In this document: in pieces, positions 23,190-35,680 of the stretch
Layout: each line of letters opens with the position of its first letter
Position numbering within the stretch: the first letter of the stretch is position 1
Assembly: GCF_949628265.1 (NCBI RefSeq)
Contig: NC_088789.1
Span: forward strand, 8,548,886-8,612,885
DNA: 64,000 nt
Source of the DNA: Cloeon dipterum
Taxonomy: Eukaryota; Arthropoda; Insecta; Ephemeroptera; Baetidae
Direction of reading: 5' to 3'
The notes under the pieces: generated by a model
The model's database searches: none
Seen by the model: the letters and a program-made list of their open reading frames with translations, nothing else
Told to the model about the DNA's origin: nothing
Position numbers and translations under genes: made by a program

Positions 23190-26100
23190 ATGATTGATGA
23201 AAAATTGGAGGATTTAATGCGAAAGGGTGATACAACAGAATTCAACAGAATATTGAAAACAACAACCGACTTCGATCCTAATTATCTTCTGCGCCAAATC
23301 TGCAACTCCGACAGCGTCAAGGTAAGTCACGAGAAAAAATTAATTTTTTAATATTTAATTTATTAAAATAGACTTTTGATTTGTGATAAATTCTATCAGC
23401 ATGAAACAATGTTAAATGGTTACTGGAGGGGACCAAATTTTGAGGATTATACATGTATTTACTCGTCGATTTCCATGCCATATGGATATAATTATTTTTT
23501 GTTCTGTGTCAATTAGATGTATCATTATGAACCCCAATAAAGTAGTTTTTGTGGAAAAAGATGTGAAAATTATCATATTTTGAAATGTTTAACAAAAAAA
23601 GTTAGTTTAAGAGAAGCAGCAAAGAGTTGTAAAAATTGACTCAAACGATTGTAGGCTTAGTGTTATACGCATAGTACTGCGTTTAATAAATTATTCATTC
23701 ATTAATCATATTGACGTTTTAGAAATGTTAAAATGCGAGTTTTATTTACTTGTTAATGAAATCAGAATATTCTAGTTACAAAAGAACAAAGAAAAATTCT
23801 TTTTTGTCTCTACGGCTCCATCATTGCGTTGAATTCTAATAAGCTCTGTCTCGCTTTTAGGAGGAAACGCTTGCGACGTTTGCAACAAACCTACTGGAAA
23901 AATTTGACGCTCATGGAATTGTAAGTCCCATTCCCATTCACTTGGCAGCGGAAAAGGGCCGAGCAATCTTACTGGCCACCCTTATTAATCACCCAAAACA
24001 CCCTGCTGACGTCACCGTTGTCAATTATTATGGCGAAACGGCTATTAACTCTGCAGTTCGAGGTGCAGTAGAGAGGAAGGAAAAAGACCCGAAGAGTGAG
24101 GAAAACGCTCTTAAATGCATCAAACTCCTGGTGGATAAGAACTGCAGCATTCACGTCAGGGACAACGTGTCCAACAAATTCACGCCGGTTCACTTGGCAG
24201 CGAAAAATCAATTATGGCAACTGGTGGAATTTTTTCTCGAACAAGGAGTGAACATCGACGTGGAAATTGGGAACGAAACGGCCAGGCAGTTTATAGAGGA
24301 TTTCAACCCAGAGTGGGAGAAAAATTACAAAGGAGACACGACCAAGGGCGAGGACAGCAGGGATGTGCTGATTTCCCAACTGGAAAATAACAGAAACACC
24401 AACAAAGAGGAGATTTTTCAAAACTGGATGAAAGACAACGAATCGAGTCTCAGGGTCAACGATCCCTGCAAAGGAAGATATACCTTTTTGGAGTGCGCCA
24501 TTAAAAACCGATTACCTGCAATGGCCCGCGAGCTCATCGAAAGAGGGGCAAATCCGAATCCTGCGTTCATTCTTGCTCTGATGGCGGGCGAGCAGTACTT
24601 GGACATATTGAAGGAGTCCAAGTTCAAGCTGGATATTATGCAACTGGCTCAGGGCGACTCAAAGCACACTGTCCTTCACAAGGCAGTGCTGTCTGAAAAA
24701 CCCACCGTGAGCGTGATCGATTTCTTGCTCAAAGAGGCCAAGAGGCAACAAATAGAGGACTTTGACTTGTGGATTAACGCGAGGGATTACAACGGGTGCA
24801 CCGCCCTTCACCTCGCATCTAAACGCCATTTAAAAGATGTGATCGCAACTCTACTGCGAAATAAGGCGAATATGTTTGTTTGCAACAATTTCGATCTGCC
24901 CGCCTTCTACCACATTCGGCCAGAGCAGATCGAAGAGCATCTCAACGAACAGATACAGCTCACTGCCTCACTAAATGATGAAAATTACGGAGTTATTTTT
25001 GACCTGGGCTTCCTCAACATTCCCCGCGGAATACACAAGACAAATGAGGAGCAAAAGAAGGGTGGTAAAGAAATATACCACCCAGTTGAAAAAGATGAAA
25101 ACAAAAGAGAGCAATTCAAAAACGAAACAATATACCCTGAAATGGAGCCTCTTATTATGCTTGCGGAATCGCCCATTCACAACTCATTACTGCAGCATCC
25201 CGTTGTTAGAGTCTTCCTGCAGCTCAAGTGGCAGCGCCTTTACTGGTTTTATTGGCTCAACTGCATTTTTTACCTCATCTTCGTGATATCTTTCTTCGCA
25301 TTTGTCTTCAGCATCGACTTGAAGAAAATCGACAGCGATGGCGCTTTTAATTCAACCAGTTTAAGTGACAAAAACGACGATGAAAATCTTTACTTTAAAC
25401 ACCACCATCTATTTCAAATGACCACCGCTGTATTGACCTTTTTCTTAGCCCTGAGAGAACTCTCACAAGCTCTGTTCCTCACAGAAAAATACTTATTGAA
25501 TTGGGAGAACTGGCTCGAAGTGCTCATCATCCTGCTAACATTTTTACTGCTGATTGCACCGTTCAGCAAGGCCCTTGCCTCCGCGCTTTCGCTTCTAATC
25601 TGCCTGGAAATGTTTCTCCTGATGAGCCGGTATCCGCGACTCGCAAATTACATCCACATGTTTTTCCAAGTAGCCCGAAACTTTGTGAAGTTTCTTTCGT
25701 GGTACTTTTTGATGATTCTGGCGTTTGGATTTTCCTTTTATATACTCTTCCCACACTGCAAAGGAAACCCAGAGGATGGCTGCAAAATATTTTTCAATAC
25801 CATCCCTTATTCAATTTTCAAGACAGTTATAATGATTTCCGGCGAGTATGAATCCGGCGATTTGAAGTTTGACCACGTTTCCATCGTGAGCCACCTAATT
25901 TTCATCGCGTTCCTCTTTTTCATTTCAATCGTCATGGTTAACCTGCTCAACGGTTTGGCAGTCAGCGACACGCAGCAGATAAAAAACGACGCCGAACTGA
26001 TATTCTGCAAGTCTCAAGCGAAATTTTTCCACGACATTGAAACAACCCTTTTAATGACCTACCGCGAGGGAGGCCGCTGCCCCGCGGCGCTAAGATCATT

Positions 26101-26428
26101 TGCGCGTTGGATGAGCAAGAAAATTCTTCTAATTGACAACCTTCTAGCAAAACAAGAAAATACAGTAACAGTTTTGCTAAATAAAAACAACGAAGTCAAG
26201 CCCGACGTTCGTTTGTACAAGGACAACGAAATTTGCATGCTGTTTTGCGCTTGCAAAATGTTCCCATCTGGAGTGCGAAGAATATGCAACAAATACAACA
26301 CCATCGTCAGAGACGCTCTTTTAATTGTTAACAAAAATGAAGAGCGCGAAAATGAGGTATCCGCACGTCTTCAGCGCCTTGAAGAACTCGTCCAGACGCT
26401 GTTGCGTCAGAAACCAGCGAACAATTAA
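23190..26428 (+). CDS. Painless-like TRPA channel, copy 2
   Basis: Exon 23190-23321 (ATG, 44 codons ending DSVK) joins in phase 0 to exon 23861-26428, giving 899 aa, close to Drosophila Painless. Downstream TTG or internal starts are not needed. About six ankyrin-type repeats are visible (IPIHLAAEKGRAILLATL, FTPVHLAAKNQLWQLVEFFL, NGCTALHLASKRHLKDVIATL). The painless pre-S1 motif LLQHPVVRVFLQLKWQRL precedes S1 near residue 505. The pore region carries MISGEYESGDLKFDHVS and S6 ends NLLNGLAVSDTQQIK near residue 750. Cysteines encoded at 25757-25759 and 25781-25783 flank a short turret before the pore helix. A NST glycosylation sequon and a HHH cluster lie in the S1-S2 loop. The C-terminus is a leucine-rich coil (RLQRLEELVQTLL). 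AATAAA at 26578-26583 may end the transcript. It is predicted to be a plasma-membrane cation channel of sensory cells. Confidence 0.92.
23647..23704 (+). mobile_element. LINE-like 3' tail fragment, copy 2
   Basis: Close match to 8021-8074, including GATTGTAGGCTTAGTGTT and the terminal ATTATTCATTCATT. It lies in the intron of channel 2. Confidence 0.5.
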
Positions 26429-26668
26429 ATTTATATCCTTCATTATCCTAAGTCCTACCGTTTCTGCATGTAAATCTACGCACTGATAATAGAGGTCTCG
26501 CGTTTATCCGATGGGAATTTTGTCCGGAAGTGATGGAGGGGCCATCAACCAGCACGCTACCAGCTGCCGGTAATTATAATAAATAGACTACGAGTTTTCA
26601 AGCAATATTTTTTAAGAAGAACAATAAACACGACTACTCTAAGGGGCACACCGGAGACACCCCTTTTA

Positions 26669-26718
26669 CCGCCAAATCAGAGTGCCAGTGGATTCAGAAA
26701 TTTGGAAGGCGCAGCCGC
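26669..26718 (+). promoter_or_regulatory. Motif pair upstream of small CaaX gene A
   Basis: CCGCCAAATC at 26669-26678 and GGCGCAGCCGC at 26708-26718. The same two blocks in the same order precede genes B and C, about 100-150 bp before the ATG. They are probably core promoter or 5' UTR sequence kept since duplication. Confidence 0.5.
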
Positions 26719-26815
26719 GGGTTCTGCTAGCTCGCAACTTTACCGTCTCGTGCCGTCAGCAGCAGCGACATCGAGCAAAACAAAGCTCGGTGGGCCTCAA
26801 AGGGCATAGACAGCC

Positions 26816-27377
26816 ATGTCCGCTGCCGAAAGAAAAAAGATATACAAGCAGGCGGGGGACTCGAAGCTGGAGGAATGGAGCGATGACACCAGCACGAGTT
26901 TCCTCGACGAACTGGCCGCGGACGGCGACCTGAGCGACGCCTTCAGGTCCTTTGTCAAGCAGAACTGCGGTGACGGCCCTTCGGAGGCATGGGAGCTGTT
27001 GAGGAAAGGGACGCATGAACCCTCGGAAGAGATTCGCCAGAGACTTCAAACAATTTTGAATCAAGGAGGAGTCCGAGTGCTTGACATGGAAGCAAAAGAT
27101 TTTGACAATGAGGACGTTAGTTGGTGCGAATTTTTTAAGAAGATGACCACTGATTTAAGAACTAATTTTCCTGAAAAACCCTGTCTCGACGCCTTCAGAG
27201 CAGAGGTCAGCGACTATAGGAAGGAAAACAAACCACCCGGAATGACTCTTAGGTAATCCAGTCATAAAATTTCAAGTGAAAAAATCCTGTATAAATTTCA
27301 AAGAGTTGTCATATCATAATATGATTCAACGTTTCCGTTTCAGAAAGCGCTTTGCGAGGAGCTGCAGCTTGTTCTAA
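26816..27377 (+). CDS. Small CaaX-ended protein A, tentative RGS/RH-like fold
   Basis: Exon 26816-27252 and exon 27344-27377 join (AG|A) to give 156 aa. The start MSAAERKKIY aligns with MSESERKKIY and MSEKERIQIY of genes B and C. The body is predicted helical; LSDAFRSFVKQ followed by EAWELLRKG, GGVRV and a final KPCLDAFRAEVSDY resembles in order and spacing the helices of an RGS or GRK-RH domain, but key RGS residues are not clearly conserved, so this is a tentative reading. The 34-nt second exon encodes KRFARSCSLF and stop: a basic stretch followed by Cys-a-a-Phe, a candidate prenylation site. It lies 388 bp after channel 2 on the same strand. A membrane-anchored regulator is an inference. 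Existence of the gene is supported by three conserved copies with identical exon structure. Confidence 0.8.
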
Positions 27378-28839
27378 AAAATTATGGTAAGACGAACGCA
27401 TAAAATTTTTGAAGCACCTACTGTTAAAATAAAAAATTAATATTTTACTGACTTCAAACACACTAACACCAGACGCTTTGTTTTGAGACACGTATAATTG
27501 ACATCAAAAGCCATCCAACGCACTCAAGTAGTGATTGTTATGCAGAGGAAATATCAATGTGTTGTGCCGACTTTCAATTAGTTTGGCTCTGGCCGGCTGT
27601 GAGCTCAAAACGAGGTGCATTAAAAGATGATAACCACTCAGGTGAATGACTCTCAGCAACGCTGATGGAGGGTCACTAAAAGATGATTTAATGGCCTATA
27701 GTTTTTATGCAATTAGAATTTTATTGATCTATCCGAAAAATCGTACAAATAAATCAAATATATTGTGGTTCGATATTATTTTAACTGACATTAAAGGTCT
27801 CATTGTGTTTGCTTGATGTCTGAAAGTGATTTGTCGTATCTAAATAGATATGAAAATATTTTGTAATTAATTTTTTACTTAAGTTTTAAAATGAATTGGA
27901 ATGTTTTTAATCAATTAATATAGGCTCAATTAAATTTTGCTTCCTGGGATTAAGTCTCGTCACGTTGTTTACCAGAAATGCTTCACTCACCCTCTTCTAA
28001 ACGTGTCTTTCTACAAACGCATAAAATGTTTTTTAACAGTGAAAATAAAAAAATCTTGTAGATGATATTTTGGATAGTTGCATAGTTATATTTTGATTAC
28101 GGGGAACACTAAAATCATCAACCCTTTTTTATTTTGTTTTATGATACCCCTGATTAGATAATTCTACGCAACATTCTTTTCACCGGTTGCTTCACAGGTT
28201 AATACTAAACCCCAGATACCTCTTAGCATTGTTAACACACTGAGGGTTAGTGTCATTATTGTTAAACCAACACGAAAATACTCCACGCTTGTAAATTTGC
28301 ACAAAGCTTTGTACAAAAATTACCCATGAATCAAAAGAGTTCCTTCTGCTGTATAATTTAATAAAAATAATAAAGTCTTATGAGCATTGCATTTTATTTT
28401 TTGGTGTTTACTTGACAGCCCCTCAAGCATAAAAAATAATATGTATAAAATCATTTTTATCATCAAACTGAAAATTAAAATATTCGCTGTAAAAAGGCGT
28501 TTATTTTTCTGAGTCTTTTTTTAATTTGTTTTGAAAAATTTATATTTTATCATGAAACATCCGTGCGAATTCATGCAAGTTAATATGTACAATACTTAAC
28601 ACCATGTGAACTTACAGTTATGCTATATTCACAATGAGATACGCCCAGATTGCAGAATATTGCTTTTCCTTTATTTAAGTTTCACCATTCACGTTTAAAA
28701 ATTAACCTGAATTAGAATATTGGAAATGAAATTTTCAAATGAACATTGAAAAGTAAAAATAAAGTTCCTGAATTGTATCTATTGTTTCGTCCGGGAAGTG
28801 AGTCACTACAACACATGCGAAACGTCACTGGCGGCGCGC
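27378..28839. other. Intergenic, no gene seen
   Basis: AT-rich DNA between small gene A and the channel 3 promoter. No open frame with recognisable features and no clear repeats. Confidence 0.6.
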
Positions 28840-29030
28840 GATTGGCCGCCCTGCTGCCTCGCCTAATGTTACCTGGTAGCACAAAGAGCAGAGAGGAGTC
28901 TAGCGGAGCAGACGCAACACACCTTTTATCCCACGTAGGACAGGTGAAAAGAGGATCAATAAAGTGTGTGTAACTCTTACGACGCTCCCGATAATACGCA
29001 TCCAAGAAAGTCCGATTTTCAGCCCCAAAT
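28840..29030 (+). promoter_or_regulatory. Promoter and 5' untranslated exon of channel 3
   Basis: GATTGGCCGCCCTGCT at 28840-28855 differs by one base from the box before channels 2 and 4. A donor GTAAGTAG begins at 29031, like GTAAGTAG of channel 2, and the acceptor TTTCAG ends at 29496, nine bases before the ATG. This gives a 466-nt 5' UTR intron. Confidence 0.5.
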
Positions 29031-29504
29031 GTAAGTAGTGTTCAACAGCTTCTTGCTATCTTTCAACTTAAGAAAATTAATCTTGGCATTTTATAATATA
29101 AAATCAGTCTTTATAAATCTGATTTAAAAGACAGATGTTCGCAGAGAGAGCTCTTACCACCTCTGTTTCTTTTTTCTGTTAAGCATTTATTACGATTTCT
29201 TGGGGAAACAAAATAAAATATTCAACAAAAGGAAAGTCAGAATGCGCATTGTCCAAATTGATTAATAATGCTCTGTTGAAATTAAAAGTAATAAATTAAG
29301 TGTCATTGGGCATATATCAATTTTAGTCACCTTAAATTCTTTTGGATAGTATCGTACAACACTAAGTTTTTCTAGCAACACACTATATCGTATTAAAGAT
29401 AAGCGAACGCGTGGAGAAAACCACTTCCTTTTCCCACTTAACTAGTAACTATATACTACAGAAATCGATCATAATAATGATCTTCTTTAATTTCAGATAG
29501 AATA

Positions 29505-32500
29505 ATGACAACAAATAAGATGGATACCGAGAAATTGATAGATCTGATGAACAGCGGTAGCGAAATTGAATTTTGCAATTTCTTGGAGAACGCTCATAAT
29601 TTAAATCCTGTTCATATTCTACGCGTTATTTGCGACGCAAAAAACATTGAGGTTCGTATTTTTACAGCAATATAACAAGAGGTCTCAGCCGCGTGAAATT
29701 AGGCGGTGGCGGTGGCTAACAAATTTTTAATAATTAATATTTAAAAGTTTGAAAGTGCATACCGGCCCGAAGGGCCAGATACCATTTTCATTTCAAGCAC
29801 TTTTCAATTCTTTCGAATTTTTTACCGCGGGCTGGCGCGGCTGGGACTGCTTATCCAAAGCCACGGCGGCTGGCGGCTGACCACGTGACCCAAAATTGGC
29901 CAGCTCTCACGGTGTAGCTGGCTGAGACCTCTTAATATAATAATTAAAATAAAATATTAAGCCACTTCTAGAATGGAGACGTGAACATAAAAATTGATTG
30001 ATTTTTTTCCAGGAAGAAACTCGTTGCAAATTTGCCACAAAACTACTGGAAAAGCACGACGCTCACGGCAGCAAAGCACCCTTTCCAGTTCACCAAGCAG
30101 CAGGAAATGGTTACTTCCAACTATGCAGTGCTCTAATCAGGCACCCAAAACACCCCGCGAACGTAAAGGTGCGGAGTTTAAATGGTGAAACCACTATCAT
30201 CCGGGTCGTGCGCGGGGCAGTGAAAAGAAAAAGCGACGCTACCAGTGAAGAGGATGCCCTAAATCTCATCGAGACATTAACAGGAATTGATCCCGCAAGC
30301 GTCCACGTCAGAGACAATGTGACTAACAAATATACTGCTGTTCACTTGGCAGCAAAGCATGGGCTTTGGAAGTTAGTCGAATTTTTCCTTAAAAACAATG
30401 CTAACATTAACATTCAAATTGGAGACGATACAGCCAGGCAATTAATAGCGGCCTACCACGAAGACTGGGTGAAAGATTACGCTGGAAGTACTGAACTGGG
30501 CGAAGATCGCATGGAACAATTGGTTTCGGAGTTGGAAAATTCACAGAAGGGCAAAGAGCAGATATTCAGCAAATGGCTAGAAGACAATAAATCAAATCTG
30601 CAATTAGACGAGCTGTGCAAAGGAGAATACACATTGCTGCAGTATGCCATACGGAACCGACTCCCCAATATGGCTAAGAGTCTTATTGCGAGGAATGCCG
30701 ATCCAAATACTGCATTTTATTGTGCCCTCGATGCAGGAGAGGAATACTTTACCATCATAAAGGAGTCACAAATAAAGCTGAACGTAACGCCGTTGGACGA
30801 CCTAAAGCAAACCGTTCTCCATAAAGCAGTGCTTTCTGAATGTCCAAGCGTCAATGTGGTGGAGTTTTTGATTAATGCCGCGAGGGAGCAAGAAAATGTG
30901 GATTTTGTAAAGTGGATAAATGCCAAGGACCATAATGGCTTGACCGTTCTTCACATTGCTGCCGTGCTGTACTTAAATGACGTGGTGATTCTCCTGCTTA
31001 AAAATGACGCCAATATATTCATTAAAGATGATTTCGACCTGCCCGCTTTTTACCACGTCCAGCCAGAGTTGATTGAAGAACATTTGGACAGACAGATCAC
31101 ACGTACGGAGCCTCTGAAAGACTACGGAATTGTTTTCGACCTCCGTTTTCTCGATGTTCCGCGCGAAAAGACAGAGAGAAGCGCGGATAAAGAGACCTCT
31201 ATTATTATCTACCAGGCCGTTCCTAAGGACGAAAACAAGACAAAAGCGAGGGAATACGAAATTCAATCGGAAATGGAGCCGCTGAGAATGTTGGCGGACT
31301 CTTCTCTCCACTCACGCCTTCTGCAGCACCCTGTGATCAGGGCCTTCCTGCAACTCAAGTGGCAGCGCCTCTACTGGTTTTACTGGCTCAACTGTAGCTT
31401 TTACTTGGCGTTCGCACTTTCTTTCATTGCCTTTGTCTTCAGCGTAGACCTGAAGCATTTTGACGGCGAGGGCACGAAACTCTCCAACGCGAGCCACGCT
31501 GCTGGAGGAAAATATTTTCACAACGATCACCATCACTTGTTTCAACTGACCACAGGCATGTTGACATTTTTCCTAGCTCTCAGGGAGCTTTCCCAGGCCC
31601 TTTTCCTCACCACAAAATACATCTGTAACTGGGAAAATTGGCTCGAGGTGATCATCATCCTGCTGACATTTTTACTACTGGTCGTACCGTTCAGCAAAGC
31701 ACTCGCCTCCGCCCTTACGCTACTCATCTCGCTGGAAATGTTTCTCCTCATGAGCCGCCACCCACGACTCGCTAATTACATTCACATGTTCCTCCAAGTG
31801 GCTCGCAACTTCGTCAAATTCCTTCTGTGGTACTTTTTGATGATTTTGGCTTTCGGATTTTCCTTCTACATCATTTTCCCCTTTTGCGAAAACAAGGACG
31901 ACGAGTCGAAAAAGTGCAAAACCTTTTTCAACACCATATACGACTCAATTTTCAAGACGGTCGTCATGATTTCGGGCGAATTTGAAGCAGGGGAAATCGA
32001 ATTTGACCACGTTTCTATCACCAGCCACCTGATTTTCATCGCATTCCTCTTTTTTATCTCAATTGTCATGGTGAATCTTCTAAACGGTCTAGCAGTCAGC
32101 GACACGCAGCAGATAAAAAATGACGCTGAACTCATATTCTGCAAGTCACAAGCGAAATTTTTCCACGACATTGAATCTACCCTCCTGATGACCTATCACG
32201 AAGGAGACAACTGTCCTTCAGTGTTCAGATCGTTTGCTAGATGGATAAGCAAGAAAATACTCCTGATCAACAATCTGCTCGCTGGGCACAACAATTCAGT
32301 GACTGTTTTGCTGCATAAAAACAACCAAGTCATTCCTGATGTGCGGCTCTTGAGTAAGAGCAGCGTTTTCAGGCTTTTTTGTGGGTGCCAAATACTGCCT
32401 CTACCAATTCGGAAAATTTGCAACACTTTCAACACAATTGTCAGAGATGCATTGCAAGTGATTAGTAAAAATGAAGAGCGCAGGAAAGCAGTAGAAGCCT

Positions 32501-32589
32501 CAGAAAAAATTGAAGAGCAGAATAAAGCTATTCCGGACCGTTTGCAGCGCCTTGAGGAGCTCGTCCAAACCCTCCTAACAGAGATGTGA
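29505..32589 (+). CDS. Painless-like TRPA channel, copy 3
   Basis: Exon 29505-29651 (49 codons, ending AKNIE) joins in phase 0 to exon 30013-32589 to give 907 aa. The intron is enlarged by a MITE-like element. The ankyrin region includes YTAVHLAAKHGLWKLVEFFL and NGLTVLHIAAVLYLNDVVIL. The painless motif LLQHPVIRAFLQLKWQRL precedes S1. The pore has MISGEFEAGEIEFDHVS; S6 ends NLLNGLAVSDTQQIK. The turret cysteines are at 31885-31887 and 31915-31917 with the longest spacing of the five copies. A NAS sequon and DHHH lie in the S1-S2 loop. A further run of charged residues (KNEERRKAVEASEKIEEQNK) precedes the final leucine-rich coil. It is nearest in sequence to copies 2 and 4. Confidence 0.92.
29677..29933. 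mobile_element. MITE-like element, 257 bp, 14-bp terminal inverted repeats
   Basis: AAGAGGTCTCAGCC at 29677-29690 is the exact reverse complement of GGCTGAGACCTCTT at 29920-29933. AATATA occurs at 29669-29674 and again at 29934-29939 and may be the target duplication, although two bases (AC) then lie between it and the left end. The interior is GC-rich in places with a small palindrome GGCCCGAAGGGCC at 29764-29776. There is no coding capacity. It sits in the intron of channel 3. Confidence 0.7.
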
Positions 32590-32762
32590 GTAAACTCTTT
32601 TGTGTAAAAACAATCAAAATTGATGGCCTATAAAAATTAAATGTTAACTTAACGACCTCTATTTGACTATTTAATATTTTTAGTTTTGAAATTATCTGAG
32701 TGCAAACTGCTAGTACTAATTTGATGAAAGAGGCTTAAGTGGAAAATTTAAAATCCACATTA

Positions 32763-33185
32763 TTTTTTTTTTTTTTTTGCTCTTTTTATCCTTGTCCGTC
32801 CGAGGACCGGGAAGGGCGCGCACTGCACTAGCACGAATGCTGAAACCCGGGTCCCAATAACACCGCGAACGGATAACATGGGCGCACCAGGCCGCACAGG
32901 GACCCAGCCAACCGAAGGGCCACTTGCCTCTGCACCGAGGACTGCATTGAAACGCTAGACATTCGTCCCGTGAAGCCAAATCACGCATGCTGGAAAGGTG
33001 CAAACCAGCAAGTAGCGAGTCGGCGCCGGTGCGCCTCCCAGCCCGTTGAGCAATTCGAGTCACTAAAGTAACCACTTTTTGCCATCTCTGACATTGGGTA
33101 GCCAGTATTAGATCTCCGAACTGCTCAAATACCTCACATTGCTTTGACACTCCTGAGAGTGCCTTAACAATGCGAGCCAACGGGC
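32763..33185 (-). mobile_element. Poly(A)-tailed retroposon fragment with an open frame
   Basis: Read on the minus strand, a GC-richer segment of about 400 bp ends in 16 A residues (32763-32778 on plus), the mark of target-primed retroposition. A frame stays open from 33180 through the segment for about 130 codons into the tail (QCQRWQKVVTLVTRIAQRAG near its start); I do not recognise the product. The 3' sequence CAGTGCGCGCCCTTCCCGG with the next few bases (32801-32825) recurs near 59371. It lies between channel 3 and small gene B and explains part of their larger spacing. Confidence 0.6.
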
Positions 33186-33528
33186 TGGTTAATTATATCA
33201 GTTTATTTTTCACCTCAAATATTACTTCCTAAAAATCTATTGTGTGGAAAAGTAAAAACTAAAGTAATATTAAATTCGTATTATGAGTTTGTTTATCTCA
33301 GCTAAAAAATTATGAGAGCAGCATCGTTTAAGTAAAAATTATTAATTCAAACTATTAAATTCCAGGTCTCAGCAGACACGACCGCGTAATGGAGTGAAAC
33401 CATAAAATAACAGGCAGCTGGATTAAAAAAGACTAAATTAATTATTAGTCTGCTTTAGAAAAATTTTAACACTTAACATAATTTTGCACGTGCTTAATAT
33501 TAGCTTTGCAAGTCTGACAATAATTAGC

Positions 33529-33576
33529 CCGCCAAATCGAAGCGACTGCTGCTTTGATATTCACCGGCGCAGCCGC
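33529..33576 (+). promoter_or_regulatory. Motif pair upstream of small CaaX gene B
   Basis: CCGCCAAATC at 33529-33538 and GGCGCAGCCGC at 33566-33576, matching the pairs before genes A and C. Confidence 0.5.
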
Positions 33577-33677
33577 AAAACTCTTTTGCCCCATCTGCTG
33601 AAGCAAAAGGGCTTCACCACTATGACGTTTGCTGCAACGCGGCCCCCAGCTGATCGGAGGACAACAGCAGAGCCAGC

Positions 33678-34215
33678 ATGTCCGAAAGCGAAAGGAAGAA
33701 GATTTACAAAGAGGCCGGAGACAAATTACTAAAGGATTTCAGCTACACCCCTAATAACAAGGAGGAGCTGTTGGAAAAATTGGCTTTGGACTGCCACCTG
33801 AGCAAGGCCTTCGTGTCCTTCTTAAATGAATACTGCGAGGATGGAACTGCCGAGGTGTGGAAGCTGTTTAGGCAAGGATTCGAGGCAGAAAAAGCAAGAG
33901 AACCCACGCAGCACATTCGAGACGAAATCAAATCACTGTTAAATAGTGGAATGGTTTGTGTTAAAGCAATAGACTTTGACAAAGAAGGGTTCAGCTGGAA
34001 AGAAGCTCTCGTAAAGGTTACGGAAGACCTAAAGACTTCTTTGGATGGAAAACCGTGCAGCGTCTTATTTATAGCAGAAGTTAGCAGATACAGGCATGAG
34101 AATAAAACAAATGCAGAGTGTTTAAAGTGAGTAACAATCCATCCTCGTTGAATATATATTCTAATGAAATTAATTTTGCAGAAGACGCTCTGACGGAGAC
34201 TGCAGTTTGTTTTAA
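33678..34215 (+). CDS. Small CaaX-ended protein B, tentative RGS/RH-like fold
   Basis: Exon 33678-34126 and exon 34182-34215 join (AA|A) to give 160 aa. It is the most divergent of the three paralogues: the middle reads LSKAFVSFLNEYCEDGTAE, then VWKLFRQGF, and GKPCSVLFIAEVSRY near the end. The last exon is again exactly 34 nt and encodes RRSDGDCSLF and stop, keeping CSLF although the residues before it differ and the run is less basic. It lies 1089 bp after channel 3, with a retroposon between. Conservation of the CSLF ending in a divergent copy argues that the terminal cysteine is under selection. Confidence 0.8.
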
Positions 34216-35680
34216 AAATTGCGTTGATTGCGACTTAATTGGTGCTCAAGATAACGGATTTTGGTATATATAAGCTATGTTAATTTAAAAAAAATTACTA
34301 AAAATGTGCATTTCTCAGCTTTGTTTGGAAAATTGCAGCAGGGATTAGAATAATAAACACGATGACAGGAAGAGCTTAAAACGACTGCAAAAATTCAAGC
34401 TGGTTTGTTGCCCATTTGTTATCTTTAGGTTTTAATTTGATGGCAAATATTTTTATTTAATTTTAATCTTCTTTCAGATGGAGTTCCACTGCAGAGGGAT
34501 TTCCGATGAAAATAAGGACCGTCTAAAAATGACTCAAATTTGAAATTATTTATGCGCCGCAAGTGCCATTATTGCCTCAAAAAACATTTTAGATCAGGAT
34601 TAAATCCTCTCAAAGTTGCGTACGTAAAGGACATTTTAACGATATTTTTAAGTTGATACAGAGAATTTATACTATATTTATTCCGAAAAATTCGTTAGTT
34701 GTTTCTACAGCGGTAAAGAGGTGGCGTGCCGCTCTCTTTTGATAATACTCGGCGAGCTTTGCTTATTTTGGTTTTGGTGCACTCAGTTAAATTATTGATC
34801 CCCCGATCTACGCATGCGCAATTCACTCTTTTGATGGGCTTTGACACGCGCGTAGAAAAGGCACACGTGGTATTTGAAGTTTCGAAGAAGCAATTATTAG
34901 ATGAAAATATGAGTGGTGTAACCTTTCGTGCAATAACCAAATTTGTCGATTTTTGTGTGTCCGTGTGATGCAGTTTTGCTTGTGTTCAAATAATCTGTTC
35001 AAAATAATGTGTACTACTGAGGCAGCTGTTGCCTACTGCTATACTTAATTACACTTCCATGAACAATTGTTCCTCAGTTCCCCTCTTAAAAAGAGGAAAA
35101 TAAAATTTGTACAAAATTGAAATAAATAGAGTTTGATTCAAGAACAATTAAGCATAATAGCGATGAAAAATAGTACAGTATTAGTTTGTAATTTTGTTTT
35201 AAAAGGGCCCTACACTAATTATATTCACCTGAGCAACTCATTCTTTTTTTCCCATATGAAGCACTTCAAAAGTAACTGTTAAAATGTGCAGATGATCCCA
35301 AACTTAAAAAAGTCTTAAGAAATTGTTCGGATTCGATGTCTCGTTGGGTACAAGAACTGGATGTGAGCACTTACATATTGTCAGTTGATAGACATCATTT
35401 AAAATATTTATCAAAGCTGTAGAAAGGAAGCCTTTCAAAAAAGTATGTTGGATAGCTTAAAATACTTTCTCAAGGGCCCAAACATTGATAATTATAAGAA
35501 AGTTGTTTCTAATTTGATATTAAACACAAATTAATACAGCCAGTTTTAATGTTTTAATGCTTTTCACAAGGCAAGACAAGAATCGAGTAGCAATGGAAAA
35601 TTATAATAGTTGCAGCAGTTGCAGATAAATATTTTTTGCGTTTAAGATAGTGTGAGCGCCTCGATTAGTTGCGAAAGCGC
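34216..35680. other. Intergenic, no gene seen
   Basis: AT-rich DNA between small gene B and the channel 4 promoter. The short frames at 34695-34968 on both strands overlap each other and show no recognisable features. Confidence 0.6.

Noticed and set aside
23942-26428. Start of channel 2 at the TTG at 23942 (and similar non-ATG starts in copies 3-6)
   Set aside because: The frame continues upstream to a splice acceptor and joins an ATG-bearing exon in every copy.
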